Shown in pieces: positions 42,787-51,631 of a DNA stretch of 64,000 nt (position 1 is the stretch's first letter; each line of letters opens with the position of its first letter). The translations under genes were made by a program, and so were the position numbers. The notes under the pieces are model-generated. The model saw nothing but the letters and a program-made list of their open reading frames with translations. It was not told where the DNA came from and did no database searches. The stretch comes from Rhodococcoides corynebacterioides NBRC 14404. Its GTDB lineage: Bacteria > Actinomycetota > Actinomycetes > Mycobacteriales > Mycobacteriaceae. The stretch lies in assembly GCF_001894765.1 (NCBI RefSeq), contig NZ_BCWV01000001.1, forward strand, positions 186,001 through 250,000, in the 5' to 3' direction.

Positions 42787-43566
42787 GTGTCCGTTGTGTC
42801 CGATCTTCACCGCGTCCGTCGTGCCTTCGGGGAATCCGCTGCCCCGTGGGCTGTCACCACTCACGATGTCGGTGAACACCACTGGACGGCCTTCAGCGGT
42901 ACGCAACAGATCGACTACAACATTGCGCTGGTGCACGGCGGTGACGTGCAGGTTCTGGTGGCCGCGGCCATGTCGGCTCTCGCGGACCACCGGGTCCCCG
43001 GCCTGATCATGCTCGCCGGGGAGGGCCTGTCGGGTGCGCAGGTGATGGCCGACGCCGGGTGGGTCGCCGCACGGGCGATGCCGCTCATGCGCCGTCACGC
43101 CAACGCCGGGGTCGCGGCGGACGACGTGCGCGAGATCACTCCCGCGGACCTGCCCCGCACGCGCGAGCTCGCGAGCGAGGCGTTCGGGCTCGGCCGCGAG
43201 CTGGCGGGCGCCGTCTTCACCGACGATCTGCTCGCGCGCGACGACGTCGTCTTCGGCGGCATGTGGGAGGACGGCGACGGCGAGAACGGGGGCACGTCGT
43301 CCATGGTCTGCTGCGGGCTGCTCTGCCGCGCCGAGGGGACGTCCGTCGGATGGACTCTCGCGACGGACCCGTCGCGGCAGCGTCGTGGGTACGCCTCCCG
43401 GCTCGTGGCCGGCGTCAAGCACATCGACGCGGGCACGCGCGGTCCCACCGAGGATCTGTGCCTGGCCTCGATCCCCGGCGCGCCGCTGTACGAGCACATC
43501 GGATTCGAGCGGCTCGAGCACTGGCAGGTCTGGACGCGGCCTCGGTGGATGCTCGGCGCGTCCTGA
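42787..43566 (+). CDS. GNAT-family N-acetyltransferase
   Basis: A 259-residue protein. The C-terminal half is a GNAT fold: ITPADLPRTRELASEAFGLG, SVGWTLATDPSRQRRGYASR with the Arg-rich acetyl-CoA phosphate loop (RQRRGYAS), and ASIPGAPLYEHIGFERLEHW. The N-terminal half is diverged. It may acetylate an amino sugar, an amino group of an aminoacyl decoration, or a protein. It is divergent from carrier protein 1 and the initiating transferase. Start GTG 42787 is set by the -10 box; GTG 42796 is possible. Confidence 0.82.
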   Translation: MSVVSDLHRVRRAFGESAAPWAVTTHDVGEHHWTAFSGTQQIDYNIALVHGGDVQVLVAAAMSALADHRVPGLIMLAGEGLSGAQVMADAGWVAARAMPLMRRHANAGVAADDVREITPADLPRTRELASEAFGLGRELAGAVFTDDLLARDDVVFGGMWEDGDGENGGTSSMVCCGLLCRAEGTSVGWTLATDPSRQRRGYASRLVAGVKHIDAGTRGPTEDLCLASIPGAPLYEHIGFERLEHWQVWTRPRWMLGAS

Positions 43567-43796
43567 CCGACCGGCGTCGGTGATCTCGGCGGTTCGCCGA
43601 CTCGCCCCCCTGGAAACGGGGCGCAGGTCCGGCATCTCCGGAAAAGTCGATCGCGGCGGTCGGTCTGTTTGCGCCACAGGTGTTTTGGATCACTCGACCT
43701 TCGGCGAGTCGCACCCGCACGACGTCCCGCCGGTGCTTTTCTGTGCCAGGGGTGACCGGGGGGCCGTGGCATCCCGTCTGCGAGCGAGGAGAGTCC

Positions 43797-45041
43797 ATGA
43801 TGGGTCCGGGGCGTACGGAGAAGATGGGTCGGCGGTCGTTGCTCGTCGGCGGAGTGGCCGCTGGGGTCGGAGCGGCCGCGCTGGTCGGCTCGTCGCGGGA
43901 TCCGATCGCCGTCGAGATGACCGCGGGTGAGACCGATCCCGGGTCGTTGCTCGGCTGGGTCAGCGTCAAGGCGGCGCCGTTCAACGCGCAGGGCAACGAC
44001 ACCGCGGACGACACCGCGGCCATCGCCGCCGCGTACACCGCGGCGCAGCAACAGGGTCGGCCGCTGTACTTCCCGCCGGGGGAGTACCGGGTGCGGTCGC
44101 TCCCCGCGTTCGACAACTACGCCACCGTGTTCGGTGCGGGCGCGGACCTGACGACGATCATCCACGCCTCGTCCGGCACGCTGCTGACGCTGAAGGACAA
44201 GCAGCGCGTGGCCATCAAGAACCTCGGGATCTTCTCGCTCGATCCGAACTCGACGGCCGTCGTGCTCGATCACTGCTTCCGGTGCTCGTTCGACTCGGTG
44301 GTCTTCCGCGGGAACCACACCTCGGGGACCCACCCGCGGTTCCTCCCGCAACGCGGGGTGTCGTTGATCAACAACACGGGCGGCACGTCGTTCGTCAACT
44401 GCGACTTCAACAACTACGGCACCGCCATGTCCACCACCGCGATCCAGTCCTACATCGCGAACTGCAAGTTCACCACCAACTGGGTGAGCCTGCTGGGCAC
44501 GGGAAACAACTTCGCGTCCGGAATGTCGCTCGCCAACGTCGAATTCACCTCCGACATCAACCCGAAGACGACGTCGGTGCACCTGCTCGTGGACGGCCGG
44601 GCCAACGACTGGTGGCTCACCAACGTCTGGTTCGAAGGCGCCGCCACGGCCCTGCAGATCGGCAAGTCCGGAGTCGGCGGGCCGTCGCAGTTCGGCATGG
44701 TCAACTGCAAGGTCGCGGCCCGGACCATCGGACTGGACCTGTTGCACTGCCGCCAGCCCTACCTGGCCAACATCGCCTTCGACGCCGACCAGCAGTCGAC
44801 GCCCCGGCTGATTCGCATCGATCCGAACAACGTCGCGGAGGGCACCGCCGTCAACCTCATCACCAGCCAGGGCGCGGATTTTCCGCTGAACACCTTCCCT
44901 CGGGGGTGGTCCGTCCAGGGCCGCGGCAAGACGGTGTCCGCCGGTGGGGGGCCGATCGTCACGTCCCCGGACGGCAAGAGCTGGCGGCTCACCATCTCCA
45001 ACTCCGGCCAGGTGTCGGGTCAGAACCTCGGGGTCATCTGA
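43797..45041 (+). CDS. Secreted right-handed beta-helix protein (pectate-lyase-3 type), copy 1
   Basis: A 414-residue protein with a twin-arginine-type signal (GRRSLLVGGVAAGVGAAALV). The start of the mature part, VKAAPFNAQGNDTADDTAAI, is typical of Pectate_lyase_3 domains and phage tail-spikes. A parallel beta-helix follows with repeated Asn/Asp turns. AGGAG precedes ATG 43797. It could cut or modify the exopolysaccharide outside the cell, or anchor it. It shares long blocks (CFRCSFDSV, NTGGTSF, ANDWWLTNVWFEG, GGPSQFGMVNCKVAART) with the gene at 45049-46398. Confidence 0.85.
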   Translation: MMGPGRTEKMGRRSLLVGGVAAGVGAAALVGSSRDPIAVEMTAGETDPGSLLGWVSVKAAPFNAQGNDTADDTAAIAAAYTAAQQQGRPLYFPPGEYRVRSLPAFDNYATVFGAGADLTTIIHASSGTLLTLKDKQRVAIKNLGIFSLDPNSTAVVLDHCFRCSFDSVVFRGNHTSGTHPRFLPQRGVSLINNTGGTSFVNCDFNNYGTAMSTTAIQSYIANCKFTTNWVSLLGTGNNFASGMSLANVEFTSDINPKTTSVHLLVDGRANDWWLTNVWFEGAATALQIGKSGVGGPSQFGMVNCKVAARTIGLDLLHCRQPYLANIAFDADQQSTPRLIRIDPNNVAEGTAVNLITSQGADFPLNTFPRGWSVQGRGKTVSAGGGPIVTSPDGKSWRLTISNSGQVSGQNLGVI

Positions 45042-45048
45042 GCGGGTC

Positions 45049-46398
45049 TCACGGCCGGGTGCGGCCGAGTGAGTCGGTGCGCAACGCCCCGTCGGTCCCG
45101 ACGACGAGTCGCCAGTACCCGCCGTCCGAATCCTTGAGCACCACACCGGCTCCGGGGTCGTCGGAGACCCAGGTGCCGTCGGGTCGGACCACCGCGGTGG
45201 TGCGTCCGTCCCGCTCGGTGCGCAGCAGATCGCCGTCGCCCGTGGCCCGAGCGACCACGGTGCCGGTGTACGTCGCGCCTGCGACGGCGCCGCGGCCGAT
45301 CACCGTCCAGTCGGGCGGGAACGCGGAGAAGTCGACGTCGTCGTCGGATCCAGAGATCAGGTTGATCGCCGTGCCGGTCGGGGTGTGCACCGGGTCGACG
45401 ACGAGCTCGGCCGGCGTGCTGTTCGGGTCCGGATCGAGAATGACGTTGGCGAGGTACGGCTGTCGGCAGTACCGGAGTTCGATGCAGGTGGTGCGCGCCG
45501 CGACCTTGCAGTTGACCATGCCGAACTGCGACGGGCCGCCGACGTCCGGCGCCCCGACCGACACCGCGATGTCGGACCCCTCGAACCAGACGTTGGTGAG
45601 CCACCAGTCGTTGGCCGGACCGTCCACCACCAGGTGCTTGTCGGTGGTGTCCCGGTCGTTGTCCGAGACGAACTCGACGTTGGTGAGGGCGAGCCCCGCC
45701 GTGAAGTCCCCGCCGGTGCCGAGCACGCCGACGCGGTTGCTGGTGAACTTCGACGCCGTGACGTAGTTCTGGATGGTCCGGGTGGTGAGTCCGACCCCGA
45801 AGTTGTTGATGTCGCAGTTGGTGAACGAGGTCCCACCGGTGTTGTCGGAGAGCACGATTCCGCGCTGCTCCACGAACTGCGGGAACGTCGACGACGAGTG
45901 GTTGCCCCGGATCGTCACCGAGTCGAAGGAACAGCGGAAGCACCCGGCCAGGACGATGCCGGTGGCCGTGGGTCCGGTCAGGAAGAACCCGAGCCGCCGG
46001 AAGTTCACTCGCTGCTTGTCCCGCAGCTCGATCAGTGTGCCGTTCTGCTCGTACAGCACCGTCGTGACGTCGGCGCCGTCTCCGGACAGGGTGGCGTAGT
46101 CCGGCATGGCCGGCCAGGACGTGACCCGGTACGTCCCCGTCGGCAGATACACCGCCGTCGGGCGGTCGAGGCCCTCGAAGGCCCGCGCGATGGCCGCGGT
46201 GTCGTCGGTGGTCCCGTCTCCGGTCGCGCCGAAGTCGCGGACGTTCCGGGCGGCCGGAGCGTCGCCGATCGGGGCGTTGCCGAATTCCGCTGTGGGGGCG
46301 TCGTCGTCACGCGAGCAGGCCGCGGCCATCAGGGGAAGCGACGCCGCGCCGAGACCGCCGAGCAGCAGCCGTCGGCGGTCGACACCGGAGGAGCTCAT
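45049..46398 (-). CDS. Secreted right-handed beta-helix lipoprotein, copy 2
   Basis: A 449-residue paralogue of the preceding gene on the opposite strand, tail to tail with only seven bases between. The signal has a twin-arginine-like DRRRLLLGG and ends in LPLMAAAC, a lipobox-like site that would attach the protein to the membrane. The helix domain starts VRDFGATGDGTTDDTAAIA. An extra C-terminal beta part (about residues 370-449) is missing from copy 1. It is the last gene of the long minus-strand exopolysaccharide operon and overlaps the hydrolase gene by ATGA. Confidence 0.85.
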   Translation of the reverse strand: MSSSGVDRRRLLLGGLGAASLPLMAAACSRDDDAPTAEFGNAPIGDAPAARNVRDFGATGDGTTDDTAAIARAFEGLDRPTAVYLPTGTYRVTSWPAMPDYATLSGDGADVTTVLYEQNGTLIELRDKQRVNFRRLGFFLTGPTATGIVLAGCFRCSFDSVTIRGNHSSSTFPQFVEQRGIVLSDNTGGTSFTNCDINNFGVGLTTRTIQNYVTASKFTSNRVGVLGTGGDFTAGLALTNVEFVSDNDRDTTDKHLVVDGPANDWWLTNVWFEGSDIAVSVGAPDVGGPSQFGMVNCKVAARTTCIELRYCRQPYLANVILDPDPNSTPAELVVDPVHTPTGTAINLISGSDDDVDFSAFPPDWTVIGRGAVAGATYTGTVVARATGDGDLLRTERDGRTTAVVRPDGTWVSDDPGAGVVLKDSDGGYWRLVVGTDGALRTDSLGRTRP

Positions 46399-48110
46399 GC
46401 GCTGAGCGCTCCGTCCCGGCGCTCCGGGGTCACCGACAGGGCACCGAGCACGGAGTCGGTCACCGCGGCGCGGAACGTGTGGTGGAACCCCGAGTGATCG
46501 CCGACGCCGACCTCGACGACGGACGGCGTGCGACCGGTGCGGGCGATGCGGCGGAGCCCTTCCGTCCCGCGCTGATCGACGAACCACCGGTGGTCCGCGG
46601 GGGCGAGCACCACCGTGGTCTGCACCCCGCGCTCGGCGAGGGTGCGCAGCATGACCTCGGGTACCTGGGTGATGCCCTGTCGTCCCAACAGCAGCCACGC
46701 TCGATACGGAAGATGGCGTTGCAGAGCGGCTTTGATCCGTGCGCGCGGCGTCTTCTGCCACTCCGGGGCCGTGCGCGGCACGCCCATCGTGGCCGGGTCC
46801 ACGGCGCCGACGGCGGACTTCTTCTGGCGCCAGCTGTACCCGATGGCGTTCACCAGCACCACCGAGGCCGCGCCCGTACGAGACGCGGCGTAGGCGGCAT
46901 TCCACGACCCGGAACAGATCCCGGACAACACCACTCGACGCGAGTCGGGGTGCGCCTCGCGAGCCGCGGTGACGACGTCGTCCGCGCCCTCGGGCGAGTA
47001 GATCGGGGTGTGTTCGCGCGCCGTCACCGGGCCGGTCTCACCGGCGCCGCGCCGGTCGTACCGCAGGGCGCTGCGGCCGGACAGCGCTGCGCGACGGGCG
47101 GATTCGACCCAGAGCCGCGCCGGCCCGATTCGGGTGTCGTTGGCCGTCGCGCAGAACACCACCGTGGCGTCGGCGTCGCGCCGGGCGGGCCCGTCCTCGG
47201 GAGCGGTCGGCGTGGTCCGAACGGCGAACAGTCCGTGCTCGCCGAGTGCCTCGATGGTCTCGAGCACCTGGCCGCCGCCCGTGCGGATCGTCGCCGATCG
47301 CCGCGGGGTGAACGACACCGGGTCGGCCGGCAGGCCCTCGTGGGCATCGCTCAGCGCGCCGGTGATCGTGCGGACGGCGTCGGCCGGAATCGGGACGAGA
47401 AAGCTGGCGGGCGAGACGAAATCGGCCATCGGACCCACGTCGACCGTGCGGGCGTCGGCCGCCTCGAGGGTCGCGGACAGCCGTGCGGCGGCGCCGCCCT
47501 CGCGCAGCGCAGCGATCCAGGTGCCGACGGTCGGGGCGGACAGGGTGAGGCTCAGGGCGGACAGTTCGGCCGCCGCCTCACGAGAGAGGCTCTGTCCCAG
47601 CGTGTGCAGCTCGGCGCCGTCGCTCGACACCGGATCCGTGTCGGACCCGACCCCCAACCGGTAGAGCGCCTGCTGTTCGCGGACGTAGCCCCGCCCGCGC
47701 GGAGTCGGATCCCACAGCACCACCGTGTGCAGCGGCCCGAGATCGGCGGCGGCGTGATCGAGCAGCAGTGCGCCCACCCGCAGTCCTACCGCGGAGACGG
47801 TGCGGCACCCCATCGCGCGCAGTGCTGCGACCCCCTCGGCGATGCTCGCGGTCCATCCTGCGAGGGCATCCGGGGCGTTCTGCTCGCCCGACGAATCACC
47901 CACGCCCGCATAGTCGAACCGGAGTACCGCGAAGCCCGCCGCCGCCAACTCCTGCGCCAGGAACTTCATCCCGCGGTAGGTGTCCACGTGCTCCTTGCCC
48001 ATCGGCGGGCACAGCAACACGCCGGCTCGGGCGCGCCCGTCGTCCGGCAGGTGCACCACCCCGAACAGGGGGCGGTCCGTCGATCCGAACCAGGTCGGGG
48101 ACGTGGTCAT
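46395..48110 (-). CDS. Double alpha/beta-hydrolase with altered nucleophiles
   Basis: A 571-residue protein of two alpha/beta-hydrolase halves. The first (about 1-270) has VLLCPPMGKEHVDTYRGMKF and FDYAGVGDS, but its nucleophile elbow reads GLRVG with Arg111 in place of Ser. The second (about 275-571) has YDRRGAGETG and an elbow GICSG with Cys399 at the nucleophile position, followed by VLAPADHRWF and VGDHSGFHHTF that can give Asp and His. Relatives occur in exopolysaccharide loci and may act on thioesters or acyl groups. Coupled to the lipoprotein gene. Cytoplasmic, since no signal is seen. Confidence 0.8.
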   Translation of the reverse strand: MTTSPTWFGSTDRPLFGVVHLPDDGRARAGVLLCPPMGKEHVDTYRGMKFLAQELAAAGFAVLRFDYAGVGDSSGEQNAPDALAGWTASIAEGVAALRAMGCRTVSAVGLRVGALLLDHAAADLGPLHTVVLWDPTPRGRGYVREQQALYRLGVGSDTDPVSSDGAELHTLGQSLSREAAAELSALSLTLSAPTVGTWIAALREGGAAARLSATLEAADARTVDVGPMADFVSPASFLVPIPADAVRTITGALSDAHEGLPADPVSFTPRRSATIRTGGGQVLETIEALGEHGLFAVRTTPTAPEDGPARRDADATVVFCATANDTRIGPARLWVESARRAALSGRSALRYDRRGAGETGPVTAREHTPIYSPEGADDVVTAAREAHPDSRRVVLSGICSGSWNAAYAASRTGAASVVLVNAIGYSWRQKKSAVGAVDPATMGVPRTAPEWQKTPRARIKAALQRHLPYRAWLLLGRQGITQVPEVMLRTLAERGVQTTVVLAPADHRWFVDQRGTEGLRRIARTGRTPSVVEVGVGDHSGFHHTFRAAVTDSVLGALSVTPERRDGALSA

Positions 48111-48158
48111 CGGGCAGAACTCCTTCGGTGCCGAGTGTGCGGAGGGGGTGAGCGCGGA

Positions 48159-50252
48159 TCAGTCCGTGTGACGACGCAGGGTCGACGGCCGGTGCACCCG
48201 GCCGTTGCGCGCCCCGGCGAACGGGGACGCATCCTCGTCGCCGTGCGCGGACTCGGCCGGCGAGTCCTCCGACGAGGAGTCGCGGTCGGCCTGCTCGGTC
48301 CTGTCGGCACCGGAGCGGCCGGTGCCGCGCGAGCGCATCCTGCGCAGCGCCGAGGACGAGGGTGCGGTCTTCTTGGGCGCCACCCGAGTGGGTGCCGACT
48401 CCTCCGCCGACTCCTCGGCCGATGTCTCCGCCGACTTCTCAGCCGGCTCGTCGGCCGCGGTATCAGTCGACGTGGTGTCGGTCGAGTCCGTCGACTCGAC
48501 GTGGGACTCGGTCGTGTCCGTGGCGTCGGTCGCGCCAGTGGTGGTCGACGTGGTCGACGTCGTGCTCTCGGCCTCGTCGGTCGCCGTCGTGTCCGCCTCG
48601 TCGCGCCGGTCGACCGCCGCGGCCTCGTCCCGGTGGTCGACCACGGTGAGCCGGTCGGTCACGGCGTCGGCCGGCGACCCGGCCGCGCTGTAGGACTCGC
48701 GGGCGTCGTAACCCAGGTGGTCGTCGTAGCCCTGGCGGTCGTCGTAGCCCTGACGGTCGTCGTAATCCCGGTGGTCGTCGTAACCCTGGTGATCGGCGTA
48801 GCTGTGTCGACCGTCGTGACCCTGCTGGTCGTCGTACGGCTCGGTGGAGTCCTGGTACCGACCCTCGTCGCGACGGGGGACGGGCCGGGCGTCCGGCGTG
48901 GCCGGTGCCGCGGGCGTGAGGGTATCGGCGGCGGCGTCCTGCCCGCGGCGACGGAGCAGCGCGGGCGAGAAGCTCGCCGGGCGGTGGGGCACCAGGATCG
49001 TGCCGGCCACGGACGCGCCGATGTCGGACAGCTCGGTGAGGACTTCCTCGAGGTCCGCCACCGTGGTGGTGCCGGCCTCGACGACCACGACGGTGTGGTC
49101 GGCATGCGCGGCGAGGGCGAGGGCGTCGGTGCCGTCGGTGGTTCCGGTGGCGTCGACCAGCACGTAGTCGTGCTCCCGGCCGAGCTCCTGCAGGATCGTT
49201 GCGAATCGCGCGGACACGAGGAACGTGGCGGTGTCGTCGTCCACCTGCCCGAGCGGCAGGACGCGCAGATCGCTCACCTGCGTGGGCCGGGTCAGTTCGT
49301 TCGCCGACCGGCGCTGATGCGCCAGGTCCGCGACACCCGGCAACGTGGCCGGACGCATGCGCGAGGAGATGCCGCGCCCGGAGGTGGCGGCGTCGACCAT
49401 GAGCGTCGACTTGCCGAGCACCGCCAGCGCGCGGGCCACCGGGAGCACCGTGTCGGACGCGCTGGACGGGCGCGACCGCGACGACGCGGCGGTCGATCCC
49501 ACGAAGACGACGACGCGCGGCGACGCCTCGGCGAGCACGCCGTCGAGTCGCAGTGCGACCCGTCGGGTGTCGGTGGTCCGCGACGACGACTCGACGCCGC
49601 CCAGGAAGTGCGTGGTGCTCAGCGCGGCGACCTGGCCGGTGGTGCGGATGCGCTTGTCGAGCCGGTCGCGCAGGTACGCGAGACCGCAGCCGAGCAGAAG
49701 GCCGACCATCGTGCCGGCCGCGAGGTTCTTGGTGGGGGCGGGGCCGGCGGACGCCGACGGCGTGGTGGCGGGATCGATCACCGTCACCTTGGCGGCGGGG
49801 GCCGCGCCGACCTGCGTGCTCTCGAGCTCGCCGACCAGGTCGCGGAACTTGGCGACGACGAGATCGTTGATCACGCGCGCCTGGTCCGGGGTGTCGGCGG
49901 AGACGTCGACGGTCATGATGACCGTGGCCGGGGCGAACGACGCGGTGGTGCGCGACGCCAGCTCGGCGGCCGTGGTGTCGAGCGAGAGTTCGCTGATGAC
50001 GTCGTTCATGACGCGGTCACTGGTGACGAGGTCGACGTAGGACGTGATGCGTTGCTGCGCAGCCATTCCGCCCTGGTAGGAGTCGGCCACCGAGGTCCCC
50101 GTCGCCATGGTGACGTACATGCGGCTCTGCGCGGTGTACGAGTAGGTGAGCGACGAGGTGTACACCGCGCCGGCGACGATGCCGGCGACGACGCACGCGA
50201 GGATGATCATCCAGCGCCGCTTGGCGATCTCGAAGTAATCGTTCAGACCCAT
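48159..50252 (-). CDS. Wzz/BY-kinase-like protein with lost P-loop and tyrosine-repeat tail
   Basis: A 697-residue protein. A Wzz-type domain has membrane helices near 15-33 and 177-195. The kinase-like part keeps the fold (LMVDA at 284-288, YVLVDATGTTDG at 363-374) but the Walker A region reads VGSTAASSRSRPSSASDT without any GKT, so ATP use is unlikely. Tyrosines then recur exactly every six residues (485, 491, 497, 503, 509, 515, 521) in YDDRQG-type units, followed by an acidic Ser/Thr/Glu-rich and a basic tail. It may be a chain-length protein whose tail is phosphorylated by the intact kinase at 28598. The polymerase gene overlaps its start. Confidence 0.85.
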   Translation of the reverse strand: MGLNDYFEIAKRRWMIILACVVAGIVAGAVYTSSLTYSYTAQSRMYVTMATGTSVADSYQGGMAAQQRITSYVDLVTSDRVMNDVISELSLDTTAAELASRTTASFAPATVIMTVDVSADTPDQARVINDLVVAKFRDLVGELESTQVGAAPAAKVTVIDPATTPSASAGPAPTKNLAAGTMVGLLLGCGLAYLRDRLDKRIRTTGQVAALSTTHFLGGVESSSRTTDTRRVALRLDGVLAEASPRVVVFVGSTAASSRSRPSSASDTVLPVARALAVLGKSTLMVDAATSGRGISSRMRPATLPGVADLAHQRRSANELTRPTQVSDLRVLPLGQVDDDTATFLVSARFATILQELGREHDYVLVDATGTTDGTDALALAAHADHTVVVVEAGTTTVADLEEVLTELSDIGASVAGTILVPHRPASFSPALLRRRGQDAAADTLTPAAPATPDARPVPRRDEGRYQDSTEPYDDQQGHDGRHSYADHQGYDDHRDYDDRQGYDDRQGYDDHLGYDARESYSAAGSPADAVTDRLTVVDHRDEAAAVDRRDEADTTATDEAESTTSTTSTTTGATDATDTTESHVESTDSTDTTSTDTAADEPAEKSAETSAEESAEESAPTRVAPKKTAPSSSALRRMRSRGTGRSGADRTEQADRDSSSEDSPAESAHGDEDASPFAGARNGRVHRPSTLRRHTD
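48690..48800 (-). repeat. 18-base coding repeats for the tyrosine tail
   Basis: Six to seven imperfect 18-base units encode YDDRQG, YDDHRD, YDDHLG and YADHQG. The DNA identity between units shows recent tandem expansion inside the gene at 48159-50252. Confidence 0.9.
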
Positions 50253-51631
50253 GATGGCGATCCTTTACGTCGACTGTCGATGTCGGGGTAGTCGAAGGTC
50301 GTGGGCGGCGGTATCGCCCGCGACTGTCTGCCGTACTCCCCGACCACGAGCGTCACGATCCAGACCAGGATCGCGAGTTGGAGAGACTTGCCGAGAGATT
50401 CGGTGGTGCCGAGGATTCCGCGCTCGAAGAGCACGGGGTACTCGATGAGCGTCAGTCCGAGCACCACCAGGACGAAGTGGCGCGCGGTGAGCATGCGCAC
50501 GGTGATCAGCACCATGACGAAGGTGAAGGTCATGGAGACCATCACCCCGGCGTAACCGCCGAGGACGAATCCCTCGCTGATGTTGCCCTCGGCGAGCGAA
50601 ACCGAGACGGTCCGCATGTCCACCGAGGAGCCGCGAACCTGTTGTGCCCAGGCGGTTCCGGACTGGAACTTCTCCGCCCCCAGGAGCTGGGACGGGATGA
50701 AGTTGAGCACGGCGTTGCGCACGACGTCGAGGTGCGAGATCCACTCCCGACCGTTCATGAAGTACGCGTCGGTGGCCGCTTCGAGCAGATCGAACCGGCG
50801 CAGGATCGGCAGGAACGGCTGCACCGCAGGGGGATAGCTCGCCTCGGCGAGCGCGCTGATGGCTTCGGTCTCCGGGTCGACCTTGAGCGCCTGCAGCAGT
50901 CCGAACGCGCCGATGGCCGTGACCGAGATGCCGGCGACGCCGAGCACGGTGCGGCGGGTCCACCCGATGAAGGCGAAACGCACCGCGACCGCCAGCGCCG
51001 CACCCATGACGGGCGTCTTCGACTCCACGATCACCGTCCACACCAGCTCCATGCCGAGCAGGAAGCCGAGCAGGATCGTGGTGCGCTGCCACGTCGCCGG
51101 GCGGGCGAACACGATCAGTCCCAGCGCACCCACGGTGGCCATGGTGGCGGCGAAGTCGAGGAAGGGGTTGGCGCTGGTGACCTCGCCCGCCGAGCCGGCG
51201 CTGCCGGTGGCCCACGAGACGAAGCGTCCGCCGAGACCCATCACATAGACGACGGCGAGACCGCGGAAGAAGTCCGGGTCCGCGGTCGGGGCGACGGGGG
51301 AGCGGGGCACGACGTTCCGGGAGCGCTGCCACAGCACGTACGCCACCACCAGGGCGACGTAGAACCACAGCCCGAACATCACCGGCTTCAGGACCTCGGC
51401 GATGCCCTTGTCGTAGCCCATGGTGGCCAGGCGCGGATCGGCGAGACTGTCCGCGAACTGCGGTTCCGGCAGGACCCACAGCAGCACGACGGGACGCGCG
51501 ACGTAGCTGAGCGACCAGTACGCGACCTGGGCCACCACGAACACACGCGCGACTCCGCGCAGGGACAGGCCCGCGATCAGCAGGGCCACCAGCGCGAGGG
51601 CCGTCACCGCGACGGACGTCACCGCGGTCAT
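50243..51631 (-). CDS. Wzy-type polysaccharide polymerase
   Basis: A 462-residue protein with about twelve membrane segments and a long outside loop (about residues 260-360, containing YFMNGREWISHLDVVRN), the general design of O-antigen/exopolysaccharide polymerases. No family motif is strictly diagnostic, but the position between glycosyltransferase/flippase genes and the chain-length gene supports it. ATG 51631 overlaps the upstream glycosyltransferase stop, and its end overlaps the chain-length gene by ten bases. Confidence 0.75.
   Translation of the reverse strand: MTAVTSVAVTALALVALLIAGLSLRGVARVFVVAQVAYWSLSYVARPVVLLWVLPEPQFADSLADPRLATMGYDKGIAEVLKPVMFGLWFYVALVVAYVLWQRSRNVVPRSPVAPTADPDFFRGLAVVYVMGLGGRFVSWATGSAGSAGEVTSANPFLDFAATMATVGALGLIVFARPATWQRTTILLGFLLGMELVWTVIVESKTPVMGAALAVAVRFAFIGWTRRTVLGVAGISVTAIGAFGLLQALKVDPETEAISALAEASYPPAVQPFLPILRRFDLLEAATDAYFMNGREWISHLDVVRNAVLNFIPSQLLGAEKFQSGTAWAQQVRGSSVDMRTVSVSLAEGNISEGFVLGGYAGVMVSMTFTFVMVLITVRMLTARHFVLVVLGLTLIEYPVLFERGILGTTESLGKSLQLAILVWIVTLVVGEYGRQSRAIPPPTTFDYPDIDSRRKGSPSWV

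Noticed and set aside
48690-48800. CRISPR-like or regulatory tandem repeat
   Set aside because: The 18-base repeats are in frame within a gene and encode a regular tyrosine-containing peptide.
46479-50291. A 1270-codon plus-strand open frame opposite the hydrolase and chain-length genes
   Set aside because: Low-complexity Arg/Gly/Val sequence with no domain. The minus strand encodes recognisable proteins with overlapping starts and stops.
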